Positions 26,911 through 36,700 of a stretch of DNA of 64,000 nt are shown piece after piece; within the stretch, counting starts at the first letter, position 1; each line of letters opens with the position of its first letter. Where the stretch lies: positions 1-64,000 of the forward strand of contig CACZAK010000029.1 in NCBI GenBank assembly GCA_902779075.1, given 5' to 3'. Made by a program: the position numbers and the translations under genes. This stretch comes from an uncultured bacterium. GTDB taxonomy: Bacteria; Verrucomicrobiota; Kiritimatiellia; RFP12; UBA1067. The notes beneath the pieces were generated by a model that was not told where the DNA came from, did no database searches, and was given only the letters and a program-made list of their open reading frames with translations.

Positions 26911-28338
26911 CTACGATTTAAGCACCGATTCGAGGGGAACAACGGCATCAAAGTATCCATCACCCTCTACCGCCGGGGCAAGGTGTCCGTCGTAAATGAG
27001 CGCCGTACGCACCGAAAGGCCACGACGCACGGGAAGTCTCGCGACCTTTTCCTCAACTTCACGTATGATCTCCCGTCCAATCTCCCTGCGTCGCTTGATT
27101 TCTACGACCATCGCCGATTTCTTTGTCTGGACCAGGAGATCGATTTGGCATCCCGGCCCTTTTGCGTCGCTCTTTTTGCAGAACGGCGCCGCAGAAAGAA
27201 CGAGCGAACGCCCAAGTCCGAGCTTTGGAAGAAATTCTGTTAGATGGTTGAGAACAAGGTTCTCCATCTGGAGGCCGAGAATCGCGTCCCATCCGTCAAG
27301 CTGTTCCATCGTCGCGATGGCGAAACGCCCCTTCTCAATCGTCTCACGGTTAGGCTCGATGTAACGCAGGAAAAAACGAGCGTAATTGTCGGAAAGTCGG
27401 TACTGGATGGCTTGCGCAGAGCGTCCGGTCGCGGGATTCAATCCGCGTTCCGAAGATATGAAGCCGGCCGTTTTGAGTTCTTCAAGACTGCCGGTGAGAT
27501 GGCCATTGTTGAGCAGTCCCGTTTCAGATGCGAGTTCAGAGGCAGTCTTGGCACCACCCACAAGCGCAGCGAGCAACCGACGCTTCTCAACAGCCTCGTC
27601 TCCGAACACGTCTGAGAAGATTTCGTCGAAGTCCTCGGCGAGAACGCCGCCTGGAAGGAAACATGCCCGGCGAAGGTTCTCGTCTGCGGAAAGGGAGGGG
27701 TCGATTTCTTCAAGATATTTCGGGACGCCGCCCGTAACGGACAACACGTCGAGGATTTCGCGCGCCGCCACGCGCCCTCCCGACTTTCCCCAAAACTTGG
27801 TACAGTCCGCAAGCGGAAGCTCACGGACGACCATGTCCAAGGCACGTCGCCCGACGAAACCGGTATTCTTGAGGATTTTTTCGGTGATCCACGTCGAAAC
27901 GGATCCACAGAGAAACAACACGAGTCGGTCGTGTTTTTTGAACGCCCTGTCCCAGACGATCTTGAGGTCTCCGGGAAAACCTCGGTCGAACTTGCCCATC
28001 CATGAGATTTCGTCCAGCAGCACGACGGTCTTACGTCCTTTTATTCGCTTGTCGAGTTGAACGAATGCCTCGAACCACGACGCGAGCGTAGGGACTTCTG
28101 TCCCCGTCTGCTCGGCGAGCTGCTCCCGGAATGATTCAAGCTGGTCGCGGTTGGTCATTCCGGGTTCTGGAGCCTTGCCCTCTATGGCAATGAAACGCGC
28201 GCCGCTCACACGCGCAAACTCGGCCACAAGAGAACTCTTGCCGATGCGACGGCGCCCCCTGCACGTTACAAGAGAAGCTACGGGTCTGCGCCACAGCCCC
28301 GCCAGCGTTTCCAATTCCTCTTTGCGTCCAATGAACAT
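26911..28338 (-). CDS. AAA-type ATPase with PD-(D/E)XK-like C-terminal domain
   Basis: A 475-residue protein of the archaeal-ATPase/DUF234 type. The ATPase begins MFIGRKEELETLAGLWRR and has the Walker A loop GRRRIGKSSL and Walker B VVLLDEISWMG. A winged-helix-like middle follows (TASELASETGLLNNGHLTGS), then a C-terminal nuclease-like core QIDLLVQTKKSAMVVEIKRR with the D...EIK arrangement. Proteins of this type are scattered in archaea and anaerobic bacteria, often in mobile or defence-like settings; their role is poorly defined. Here it sits upstream of the ABC transporter with an 8-bp gap. A partial relative lies at the right edge of the window. Confidence 0.85.
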   Translation of the reverse strand: MFIGRKEELETLAGLWRRPVASLVTCRGRRRIGKSSLVAEFARVSGARFIAIEGKAPEPGMTNRDQLESFREQLAEQTGTEVPTLASWFEAFVQLDKRIKGRKTVVLLDEISWMGKFDRGFPGDLKIVWDRAFKKHDRLVLFLCGSVSTWITEKILKNTGFVGRRALDMVVRELPLADCTKFWGKSGGRVAAREILDVLSVTGGVPKYLEEIDPSLSADENLRRACFLPGGVLAEDFDEIFSDVFGDEAVEKRRLLAALVGGAKTASELASETGLLNNGHLTGSLEELKTAGFISSERGLNPATGRSAQAIQYRLSDNYARFFLRYIEPNRETIEKGRFAIATMEQLDGWDAILGLQMENLVLNHLTEFLPKLGLGRSLVLSAAPFCKKSDAKGPGCQIDLLVQTKKSAMVVEIKRRREIGREIIREVEEKVARLPVRRGLSVRTALIYDGHLAPAVEGDGYFDAVVPLESVLKS

Positions 28339-28410
28339 GCAAATGAAATCCTCTTAACTGAAGACGCGGGGAATTTTACCATGAAACCGTTTTCGAGGCA
28401 ATGAGAATCT

Positions 28411-28445
28411 GGGCGAAAGATTGCAAAAAAAACAATCTTTCGCCC
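28411..28445. terminator. Strong hairpin downstream of asd
   Basis: The perfect arms GGGCGAAAGATTG and CAATCTTTCGCCC enclose a loop rich in A on the plus strand (T on the minus strand). It lies about 95 bp after the asd stop and 70 bp before the ATPase gene. There is no T-run after the stem on either strand, so factor-independent termination is only a possibility; a transcript-stabilising hairpin is the alternative. Confidence 0.45.
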
Positions 28446-28538
28446 ATGATTCAATTCGCCTTCGTGGCGGATTTCCGAGCGACTTTCCTCAAGCGGCTAC
28501 GGACAGAAACGCCGAATGTTACTTCGCACGCTCACGGC

Positions 28539-29508
28539 TCAGACGAGACCGCGCTTGATGAGGTGTTCGGCTATTTCGACGGCATTGAGGGCCGCGCCGC
28601 GCAGCAGCTGGTCGCCGCTCACGAACATGTCGAGCCCCTTCTTGTCGTTGCGCGAGATGTCCTGGCGAATGCGTCCCGCTAGCACGTCGTACTTCGCCGT
28701 CGCGTCCAGCGGCATTGGATACCCGCCGTTGAGCGGATCGTCCACCACCTTCACGCCCTCGGCCTTCGCGAGGATCTCGCGCGCCTCTTCGGGCGTGACG
28801 TCCTCTTCGAACTCGAGGTTGAGCGACTCGGAGTGCGCGCGCGGAATCGGCACGCGCACGCTCGTGCAGCTCAGCATGAGGTCCGGCGCGTGCAGCATCT
28901 TGCGCGCCTCGTTGCGCATCTTCAGCTCTTCGAGCGTATACCAGTTGGTCTCGTCGAACTTGTCGATGTGCGGAATGAGGTTGTAGGTGAGCTGGTGCTG
29001 GAACGCCTTGACGGTCAGGGGCTTGCCCTCCACCATCTCCTTCATCTGCAGCTCCAGCTCGGCGAGGCCGGGCGCACCCGCGCCCGACGCCGCCTGATAG
29101 GTGGAGGCGATGAGGCGTTTCAGCTTCTTCGCCTTGTGGAGCGGGGCCACGGCCTCGAGCATGATCGCCGTCGTGCAGTTCGGGTTGGCGATCACGCCCT
29201 TGTTCCAGTCGAGGTCCTCCGCGTTCACCTGCGGTGTCGATCATCTTCGCGCCGGACTTCACCACGGCATCCTTAAGCTGGATCGCCACGTCCGTCTTGC
29301 CGGCAAAGAGCACAATGTCAAGGCCGTTGAAGCTGTCTTCTCCGGCCTTGAGAACGTGGTAAGTCTCGCCGTTGATCACCTCGTCGCGCTCGCGGCTGGC
29401 GAACACCTGCACCTTTCCGCAGGGGAACTGGCGGTCCTTCAGGACCTTGATCATCTCGGCCCCGACGGCGCCCACGCCGACGAGACCCACGTTGTATTGC
29501 TTGCTCAT
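28539..29508 (-). pseudogene. asd: Aspartate-semialdehyde dehydrogenase, broken by an internal deletion
   Basis: Asd makes aspartate semialdehyde for lysine/diaminopimelate, threonine and methionine synthesis. The N-terminal part from the ATG at 29508 (MSKQYNVGLVGVGAVGAEMI) is in one frame and the C-terminal part from about 29228 (NAEDLDWNKGVIANPNCTTA, with the active-site Cys) is in another. Between them the usual stretch after MID, which holds the SSAFR motif and about 17 residues, is missing and the frame shifts near 29230-29236. The C-terminal half is otherwise complete to KRGLV. The N-terminal part is also in frame with the lipoprotein upstream, with no stop between. Loss of asd would be unexpected in a cell-wall-making bacterium, so an assembly deletion is the first suspect. 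Confidence 0.85.
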
Positions 29509-30546
29509 GTTGATGAGATCGTCGGCGGGGCAGGCGGCGGACAGGCTGGCAACCTTGCCCTTGCCCTCGACCTTGACGGACTTGAGCACGCCGGCGGCCA
29601 GCTTCATGCCGTCGTCCTTGGCGTCCTTGACCATCATCGTCAGGGGCGTCAGGCTGCCCTTCGCGAGTTCCACGAGCTTCGTGGCCTCAGCGTCGGAAGC
29701 CGTCTCCACGGCCAGATCAAGCTTGACGTCCTTGCCGTCGGCCGATGCGCTGAGGGCGAGGTCCAAGGATCCGAGGCCGAGTACGAGCTTGTCGCCGTCC
29801 GGCAAGAAGCTGGTGAGCCCCTTGAGCATCTCTTGGTCAGGGATGGACTTCTTCACGTTCTCGCCCACCTTCACGGCCTTGACGCGGATTGCGTCGTTGG
29901 CACCGAGCGCGAACGTGCCAAAGTCGGCACTCGCACCCTTGCCGTCGCGGTAGAGAGCGATCTGCTTCTCGAGAACGGCCTTGGACGATGTGATGATGAT
30001 CAGCTGGCCGTCGAGCGACGCGACAAACGGCACAACCGTCTTTTCGCCGACCTTGAATTCCTTGGAGTTGATCGAGTAGGCGGACACTCCGGCGACCGTC
30101 TCCTTCTTGAACTCAGGCTTGCCCGCGTCCTTGTCGTCCTTCAGCTTCTTCTCGCATGCGGCAACGGCCTTGTCGAGGCTGAGCGTGGTGGCGAACGCAA
30201 TGGCGACGTCGGGAGCGTCCTTCCCCTGCACGGCGGCGGACACGTCACCGACGGTCAGGACCATCCACTTGCAGTCGGTCTTGTCAAGTTCGAGTTCCTT
30301 GACGACATCCTTCATCTCGGCCGGCATCTGCTTCAGGTTGTCCTCGGAAGTCCAGCCACCATCCATCTTGTACTTTTTGAGAACCGGCGCGAGGGAGGTG
30401 TCAGTGCCAGACCGGGAAGCCAGTGCGAGGACCGTACCCTCGGCGACTTTCGGCTTGGAATAGTCACCGCTGGATCCGCAGCCGGTAATACCGACCGCAA
30501 CGGCGGCGGCCAGAGCACCGCACGCCAGATGTTTCATCATTTTCAT
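29509..30546 (-). CDS. Lipoprotein of unknown function, fused in frame to asd
   Basis: About 346 residues from the start at 30546 (MKMMKHLACGALAAAVAVGI), which has AAGGA upstream. The signal ends GITGCGSS, a clear lipobox, so the protein is lipid-anchored. The mature part alternates beta-rich and Lys-rich helical segments, for example VVPFVASLDGQLIIITSS and LPDGDKLVLGLGSLDLAL. No catalytic motif is seen. No stop codon is found: after PADDLIN the frame runs directly into the asd start. The natural C terminus and the intergenic region were probably lost in the same kind of deletion that affects asd, rpsI and the helicase. Confidence 0.75.
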
Positions 30547-30547
30547 T

Positions 30548-32566
30548 TCATTCATCCTTTTGGGTTGTTTGTTCGTTTTTGGCTTGTTCGCCGTTTTGCT
30601 GGACCGGACCACCCGATCCTTCAATTTGTTGTTGCGGTACCCACTCCTCCAGGCGGGCCGTCTGCTCGATGGGCTTGACGTATGCGTCAGACTCGTCGGC
30701 GAGCGGCTTGGGGTCGAGGGCGTTTTCGAGATTGGGCTCCTTGCGCGTGATTGCGTCGTCGCGTACGAAGCCCGTCTTCCCGGAAGCCGTCTTGACGGCT
30801 AGCCCGCCCACCATCGCGGCGGCGGCGGCCTTCTGCTCCTCGGTAACGGCCTCGCGCGCGTCCACTGCGGCCTTGGCGGCCTCGTCCACGGGCTTGAGCG
30901 TGCTCGTCTGGCCGCGTGCGAGCTTCTCGAGCGGCTTCAAGAGCGGATCGTCGTCCTGGATGATCGTACACTTGAGGGGTTCGTTGATGTACTCCTCGAT
31001 CTCGGGGATCGCGAAGGACTCGTCCTCGTCCGCGAAGGAGATCGCGATGCCGGTGTTGCCGGCACGGCCCGTGCGGCCGATGCGGTGTACGTAGTCTTCG
31101 GCCTCGTAGGGGAAGTCGAAGTTGATCACGTACTCGATGTCGTCCACGTGGATGCCGCGTCCCGCAACGTCCGTGGCGACGACGATCTTGATCTTGCCGG
31201 CGCGGAAACCCTCGAGCACCTGGAGGCGCTTGTTCTGGCTCACGTCGCCGGAGAGCATCTCGCACTTCACGCCGCGGCGCTTGAGCGACTCGTAGACGTC
31301 CTCGGTCGTGGACTTGCGGTTGCAGAACACGATCGCGCGGGCGTCAGGATGGAGGGAGATGTGGTTGAACAGGACCTTGAACTTGTCCTCGGAGCGGATC
31401 ACGTACACGACCTGGCGGACGGTGTCCGTGGCGTTGTGCTCGCTCTCCACCTCGGCCTTGACGGGCTCTTCCATCCACTGCGATGCGAGACGCATCACGT
31501 CGTCGGTAAGAGTGGCTGAGTAGAGCATCGTGGCGCGCTTGTCCTTCTGCGGCAGGTGCGACATGATGCGGCGCACGTCGGGGATGAAGCCCATGTCGAG
31601 CATGCGGTCCGCCTCGACGCTCTTGAGGTCCACGACGTGGCGCTGGCAGAAGTCCAGCAGACGTCCCGGCGTCGCGACGAGCAGATCGACGGGAGCTTCC
31701 TGAAGTTCCTCGCGCTGGCGGTCCATGTCCATGCCGCCGTATACGGCGAGCGAACGGAGGCCGCAGTATTTGCCGATCGCGTCGGCGTCCTTGCAAATCT
31801 GGATGACGAGTTCGCGCGTGGGCGCGATTACGAGGGCGCGCGGCGTGCCGCCCGTCTTCGCGCGCGACTCGGGCGTGCGGAGGTAGCGGGTGAGGATCGC
31901 CACGAGGAACGCAGCCGTTTTGCCGCTGCCGGTCTGCGCCTTGCCGGCGATGTTCTTGCCGTCGAGGGCGTTCTGGAGCGACAGCGCCTGGATCTCGGTG
32001 CAGTACTGGAAACCTAGGTCGGCGATGCCGTGCAGCACCTCCGAAGGAAGGTCGAAGTCCTGGAAGCGCATCTTGCCTTCCATGGGTTCGACGGCGAAGG
32101 ACGCGGGGTCCCACGCCGCATGTGCCGCCTTGCGAGCGGCCATCTCCTCGGGGGATACGACGCCGCCCGGACGCATCTCGCTCGCGGCGGTGTTGACGGA
32201 CCGAGGACGGCGGTCGCCGCCACGTTCGCTACGTCCGCCACGGCGCGCGCCTTCACGTCCGCGCGAGCCGCGTTCGCCGCGTCGTTCGCCCGACGCACCG
32301 TCCTTGCGGGGCGGGCGCTGCTGCTGTTGCTGTCCTGACGGACGCTGAGGTTGCTGACCAGCAGGACGCTGCCCTGCGGGACGCTGTTGCTGCTGGGGTT
32401 GTCCGCTACCGTTTCCGTGGCGGCCATGCTTGCCCCGCCGACCGCGCCCGTTGCCGGATCCTTCCTTTTTTCCGGCGCCAGTAGGCGCGCCCTTCCCGCC
32501 CTTGGGCGCCGAAGGGGATTTGCCGATCAATTTCTGGACCAGCTTCTTAAGAAATCCAAATGCCAT
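30548..32566 (-). CDS. DEAD-box RNA helicase with altered motif II
   Basis: A 672-residue RhlE/CsdA-type RNA helicase. The first 120 residues are basic and Gln/Gly/Arg-rich, followed by a Q-motif region and the Walker A segment AGKAQTGSGKTAAFL near residue 212. Next come APTRELVIQI, the SAT motif LYSATL and the second RecA domain with AIVFCNRKSTTEDVY, VATDVAGRGIHVDD and VHRIGRTGRAGN. Motif II should read VLDEADRMLDMGF but here is LKSVEADRMLDMGF: about six residues including the catalytic Asp-Glu context are missing in frame near 31611-31616. The start at 32566 (MAFGFLKKLVQKL) has AAGAAGG upstream. As sequenced, ATPase activity would be doubtful; an assembly collapse between short repeats is plausible. 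Confidence 0.88.
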   Translation of the reverse strand: MAFGFLKKLVQKLIGKSPSAPKGGKGAPTGAGKKEGSGNGRGRRGKHGRHGNGSGQPQQQQRPAGQRPAGQQPQRPSGQQQQQRPPRKDGASGERRGERGSRGREGARRGGRSERGGDRRPRSVNTAASEMRPGGVVSPEEMAARKAAHAAWDPASFAVEPMEGKMRFQDFDLPSEVLHGIADLGFQYCTEIQALSLQNALDGKNIAGKAQTGSGKTAAFLVAILTRYLRTPESRAKTGGTPRALVIAPTRELVIQICKDADAIGKYCGLRSLAVYGGMDMDRQREELQEAPVDLLVATPGRLLDFCQRHVVDLKSVEADRMLDMGFIPDVRRIMSHLPQKDKRATMLYSATLTDDVMRLASQWMEEPVKAEVESEHNATDTVRQVVYVIRSEDKFKVLFNHISLHPDARAIVFCNRKSTTEDVYESLKRRGVKCEMLSGDVSQNKRLQVLEGFRAGKIKIVVATDVAGRGIHVDDIEYVINFDFPYEAEDYVHRIGRTGRAGNTGIAISFADEDESFAIPEIEEYINEPLKCTIIQDDDPLLKPLEKLARGQTSTLKPVDEAAKAAVDAREAVTEEQKAAAAAMVGGLAVKTASGKTGFVRDDAITRKEPNLENALDPKPLADESDAYVKPIEQTARLEEWVPQQQIEGSGGPVQQNGEQAKNEQTTQKDE

Positions 32567-32682
32567 AGTGCCTTCTTCAAATCTGTGAACGCAAAGGGCC
32601 GCTGGAAGCAGAACTTCCACGGCGGCCCAATGCAAGCTTCGCCCTGCGCGCGCGGACGCGCGGCAGGACGGAGGATTCCGAA

Positions 32683-33073
32683 TTAACGCTTCGAGAACTG
32701 GAAGCGCTTGCGGGCGCCGGGCTGACCGGGCTTCTTGCGCTCCTTCATGCGGCTGTCGCGCGTCATGCAGCCGGCCTGCGCGCAGGTTGCCGTCCGCCGC
32801 CACGAGGGCGCGGGCGAGGCCGTGGCGGATCGCGCCCGCCTGGCCGCTGCAGCCGCCGCCCTTCGCGAACACGATCACGTCCACGGCGGACGCGTCGAAT
32901 CCGGAGATCGCGATCGGCTGCTTGAGGTAGTCACGCAGCGCCTCTGAGGTGATGTACTCCTCGAGTGCCACGTTGTTGACGGTCCACTTGCCGTCGCCCT
33001 GGGCGAGCGTCACGCGCGCGCAGGCGGTCTTACGACGACCGGTTCCGGCGGAAATCACTTTCTTGGTAGCCAT
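32683..33073 (-). pseudogene. rpsI: 30S ribosomal protein S9, frameshifted by a small deletion
   Basis: S9 reaches into the P site of the 30S subunit and is essential. The N-terminal part from 33073 reads MATKKVISAGTGRRKTACAR through [20 protein letters not shown] in one frame. The C-terminal part [19 protein letters not shown] and RKRFQFSKR ends at 32683 in another. At the junction, near 32775-32785, about four residues (PALK in relatives) are missing and the frame is off by one, which fits an 11-bp deletion in a GC-rich repeat. Without the correction the first frame runs on into the helicase gene. It follows rplM by 13 bp as usual. Confidence 0.88.
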
Positions 33074-33086
33074 TCCTAAAATCTCC

Positions 33087-33518
33087 TTAGAGCGTGATCA
33101 CTTCCGGCTTCTGAGCCGCGTGGGTGTGTTCGGGGCCCGCAAACACTTTCAGGCGCGTCATCATCTTGCGCGCGATGGTGTTCTTGGGGAGCATGCCCCA
33201 GACGGCTTCCTTGATCATACGGTCGGGATGCTTCGCGCGCATCGTGGCGGCCGTGAAGTGCTTCAGGCCGTCCCGGTAACCGGAATAGCGCTGGTAGTCC
33301 TTCTGCGTTTCCTTCTTGCCGGTGAGCTTCACCTGGGCGGCGTTGACCACGATCACGAACGCGCCGGCGTCCACGGAGGGGTCGAACGAGGGGGAGTCTT
33401 TCGCGCGAAGCTTGTTCGCGATCACGACGGCGAGACGACCAAGAACCTGGTCCTTCGCGTCCACCAGCAACCACTTCCGGCTGTCGCCGGGGTTCGCTGG
33501 ACGAGTGCTTTTCTGCAT
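33087..33518 (-). CDS. rplM: 50S ribosomal protein L13
   Basis: L13 is an early-assembly protein of the large subunit. The 143-residue protein is complete, with KWLLVDAKDQVLGRLAVVIA, FVIVVNAAQVKLTGKK, the conserved AVWGMLPKNTIARKMM and the C-terminal KVFAGPEHTHAAQKPE. Length is normal and it is followed by rpsI, the standard rplM-rpsI operon order. The intergenic region upstream holds the promoter, which was not resolved to a specific motif. Confidence 0.96.
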   Translation of the reverse strand: MQKSTRPANPGDSRKWLLVDAKDQVLGRLAVVIANKLRAKDSPSFDPSVDAGAFVIVVNAAQVKLTGKKETQKDYQRYSGYRDGLKHFTAATMRAKHPDRMIKEAVWGMLPKNTIARKMMTRLKVFAGPEHTHAAQKPEVITL

Positions 33519-33739
33519 GTTTCTTTCCTTTTCGTGTGGCTTTGTGCCCCGCCGCGGCGAGGTTTTGTCCGTTTGCGCAGACGGAACTCCCGCCTGCGGA
33601 GAACCGACTTCGTCAGCCGATTCCGCGTGTGAGCAGTATAGTTAATCAAAAAAACCGTGCGCCGTCAAGACGGCAAATTAACTTTTTTGAAAATTCCGGA
33701 CAGCGCGCGGAACGAGACACGCGACTCCCTTTCTAGTGC

Positions 33740-33759
33740 GACCGCGCTAAAGCGCGGTC
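33740..33759. terminator. Hairpin between the giant LRR gene and rplM
   Basis: The arms GACCGCGC and GCGCGGTC enclose a four-base loop. The hairpin begins eight bases after the stop of the giant gene at 33767. The T-rich flank lies on the plus-strand side, so it is not a textbook minus-strand terminator, though its position just after a stop favours a 3'-end role. Confidence 0.5.
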
Positions 33760-33766
33760 CTTAATT

Positions 33767-36700
33767 TTATTCAACCGTCACGGGCCAAGTGATAGCAGGA
33801 CGCTTGCACGTCGCCTGACCGTAGCCGACGCCTTCGACGACCACGCCGCTCACCTTGAAGGTGTACTTCTTGAGCTTCGTCGCATTGCCCTCGCCTTCCA
33901 GCGCGTAGACCTTGAATGAACCCTTGAACGTACCCTTCTTCGGCGTATAGGTGAGCTTCATGGCGGAGAGATTCGATCCCTTCGACTTATCCACCAGAAG
34001 CCCCTTTCCGGACGCCGCATTGTAGATTTCCGGCAGCGCCGCGCCCCTCTTCGGCTTCGCCCACTTGACGCTCGCGGCCTTGGCGAACTGCCACTTGCCA
34101 CCCGACGCCGTCACCGGCACTTCATTCGGCAGGAGATCCGCAAGGACGGTGCCAGTAAAGGCCGAAATACCGTCCACGCCAACGGACACCGTCGTACCAG
34201 ACTTGGTCCAGTTGCCGCCCACGTCCGCAGACTGCACGTGCCATGTGCCAAGCGAACCTGCGAACTTCTCGCCGCCAATGGTAACCGTCATAGTGCCCAC
34301 CTTCTTGACCTCTAGCGTGACCGTCAGCGGAGCTGCGGCGCTCACGAGGCCCTGCACGCCCCTTATGGTGTACCTCTTGCCGTCAAGGAGCGTCACGTAT
34401 CCGGACACCTTGCTCGTACCTCTCCTGATGTTCACCTTACCTAGTTTGAGTTCCACCACTCCAACCACGTCATATCCGGAATACACCGCGCCGCGCAGCG
34501 TCTTCCCTGCGGAGTAGGCAGCCTTGATGTTACTCGGGGAAAGGAACACGTAACCACTCCCGCCGGATGGCGTGGTGCCGGAACCAGAACCAGCGCCGGA
34601 GCCAGAACCGGAACCAGAGCCAGCGCCGGAACCAGAGTCAGCGCCAGAGCCGGAGCCAGAACCAGAGCCAGGTGCAGACGGATCATCCCCGGCGGGATGC
34701 GAACTCACCCAGTGTGCATAAAACGTCACATCTGCCGTCACCACTGTGGAAGCGTCAATCCGCGAACCGGCGTCTTTCTCCGTGAACCAACCGTCGAACG
34801 TGAAACCCGCATACGTAGCCGAAGGCAGTTTCCCGACCGCAGAGCCGGACTCCACGTCGCGCGTCGCATCCGCACACGTACCGCCATTTGCGTCGAAAGT
34901 CACAGTGAAGATATCCGACGGCTCCACGAACGTGACCTTGTCGACATCATCATAGGAACCTGCAAACAACCCTTTGACGCGCTCCTTGTCGCCCTTCTCG
35001 ACATAGACCGTCACCAGCCCCGTTCCATCGAACGCATGCTCGCCGATCACAGTCACGCTCGCCGGGATCCTCACGCCGGTCAATGTGGTGTGGCCGTAGA
35101 ACGCGCTGACGCCGATGGAGGTAACGCCATTCGGAACCGTCACCTCGGCGTCAGACCCCACGTAGAAGTATATAACGTTGCGAACTTTGACAAATCCCTC
35201 CGCGTCCGCCATCCCCTTGCATCCCCAAAACGTCATATCCCCGATGCTCGTCACGCCTTTCGGAATCGTAACGCCAGTCAATGCCGCGCACTTGTAAAAC
35301 GCCCTGTCACCGATTCTCACCACGGGACAGCCACCGAGCGAGGAAGGCACAGTGATTTTGCCCTCTACCGTCTTGTAGGGGACAGCCGGCTTACCGTCAT
35401 TGTAGATTTCCGCCTCTCCATCAACGATCCGGTAGGTCCAGTTTACGCCGTCTGCGTCCGTCCACGTCTCGTATTCCATGTCCACGAACGTGAGCCCGCT
35501 CGTGTCGAGATTCGCCTTCTCAAGCATCTCCTTGACGCGCTCCTTGTCCCCCTTCGAGACATAGACGGTCGTCAATTCGGTGCAGCTTTGAAACGCATAC
35601 TCCCCGATGCCCTCCACGCTCTTCGGTATCGACACTTCCGTCATTCCCCTGCAGTTCATGAACGAGCTTAACCCGATGAGCTTCACGCCATACTCGATTG
35701 TCATGCTAGTGAGGCCGGAGCAGCCAGTGAACGCGAAATCGCCGATGTCCTCAACGCCGCCGGCAAACGTGACGTTCGTGAGCGACGAGCAGTTTAAGAA
35801 TGTGCGACTCTTTATGCTCGTCACGGCCGGCGGGATCAAGATGCTCTTCAGGGATTCGCATTCGCAAAAAGCGTATTCCCAAATGCTCGTTATGCTATTG
35901 GGCAGATTGACGGAAGGCAGCTTCTGGCAGCCGGAGAACGCCTTGTAGCCGATGCTCTCCAGGCCATCGGGCAACTCGACGTTCTCCAGCGATGCGCAGT
36001 CGCAGAACGCACCCCACCCAATGGTCTTCACGCCAGGCTGGAGCACCACGTCCTTCAGGGACGTGCACTCCTGGAACGCATCTTTTCCGATGTCAACAAC
36101 GCTGCCCGGAATCACAACGGCCGACAGGGCGGTGCAACCGCTGAACGCGGACTCGCCGATCACCTCCAAGCCCTCGTTGAGGCGCAAGGCGCTTAGAGAC
36201 GTGCATTCGCAGAACGCATATTCGCCGATGGTCTTCACCGTTTTCGGCACCGACACCTTCGCCAGCGAGCGGCACTTCCCGAATGCCCATTTGCCAATGC
36301 TCGTCACGGTATCAGGTATCGTCACTTTCTCCAAGGCGGTGTTGCTGAAGGTATCGTCTTCAATGGTTGTCACACCGTTAGGAATGTTCACGTACTTCAA
36401 AGCGGAACAGTCTTCAAATGCGGACTCACCGATGCTCGTCACGGTATCAGGTATCGTCACGCTCGTCAATGCGTCGCAGTCCTCAAACGCAAAATCGCCG
36501 ATCCTCGTCACAGGGTGCCCGCCGAGCGTAGATGGAACGGTGATCTCGCCTGCCGTGGCGTCGGGGATCGCGGCCTCGTCGTCATTGTAGATCTCGGCCT
36601 CGCCCGCGTCATTGACCCGGTAGCACCAGACAATGCCGTCGACCGTTTCTTTAAGTGCTCCTTCTTCATCAATTGAACCTTCCAGGTCTTCCTTGAAACT

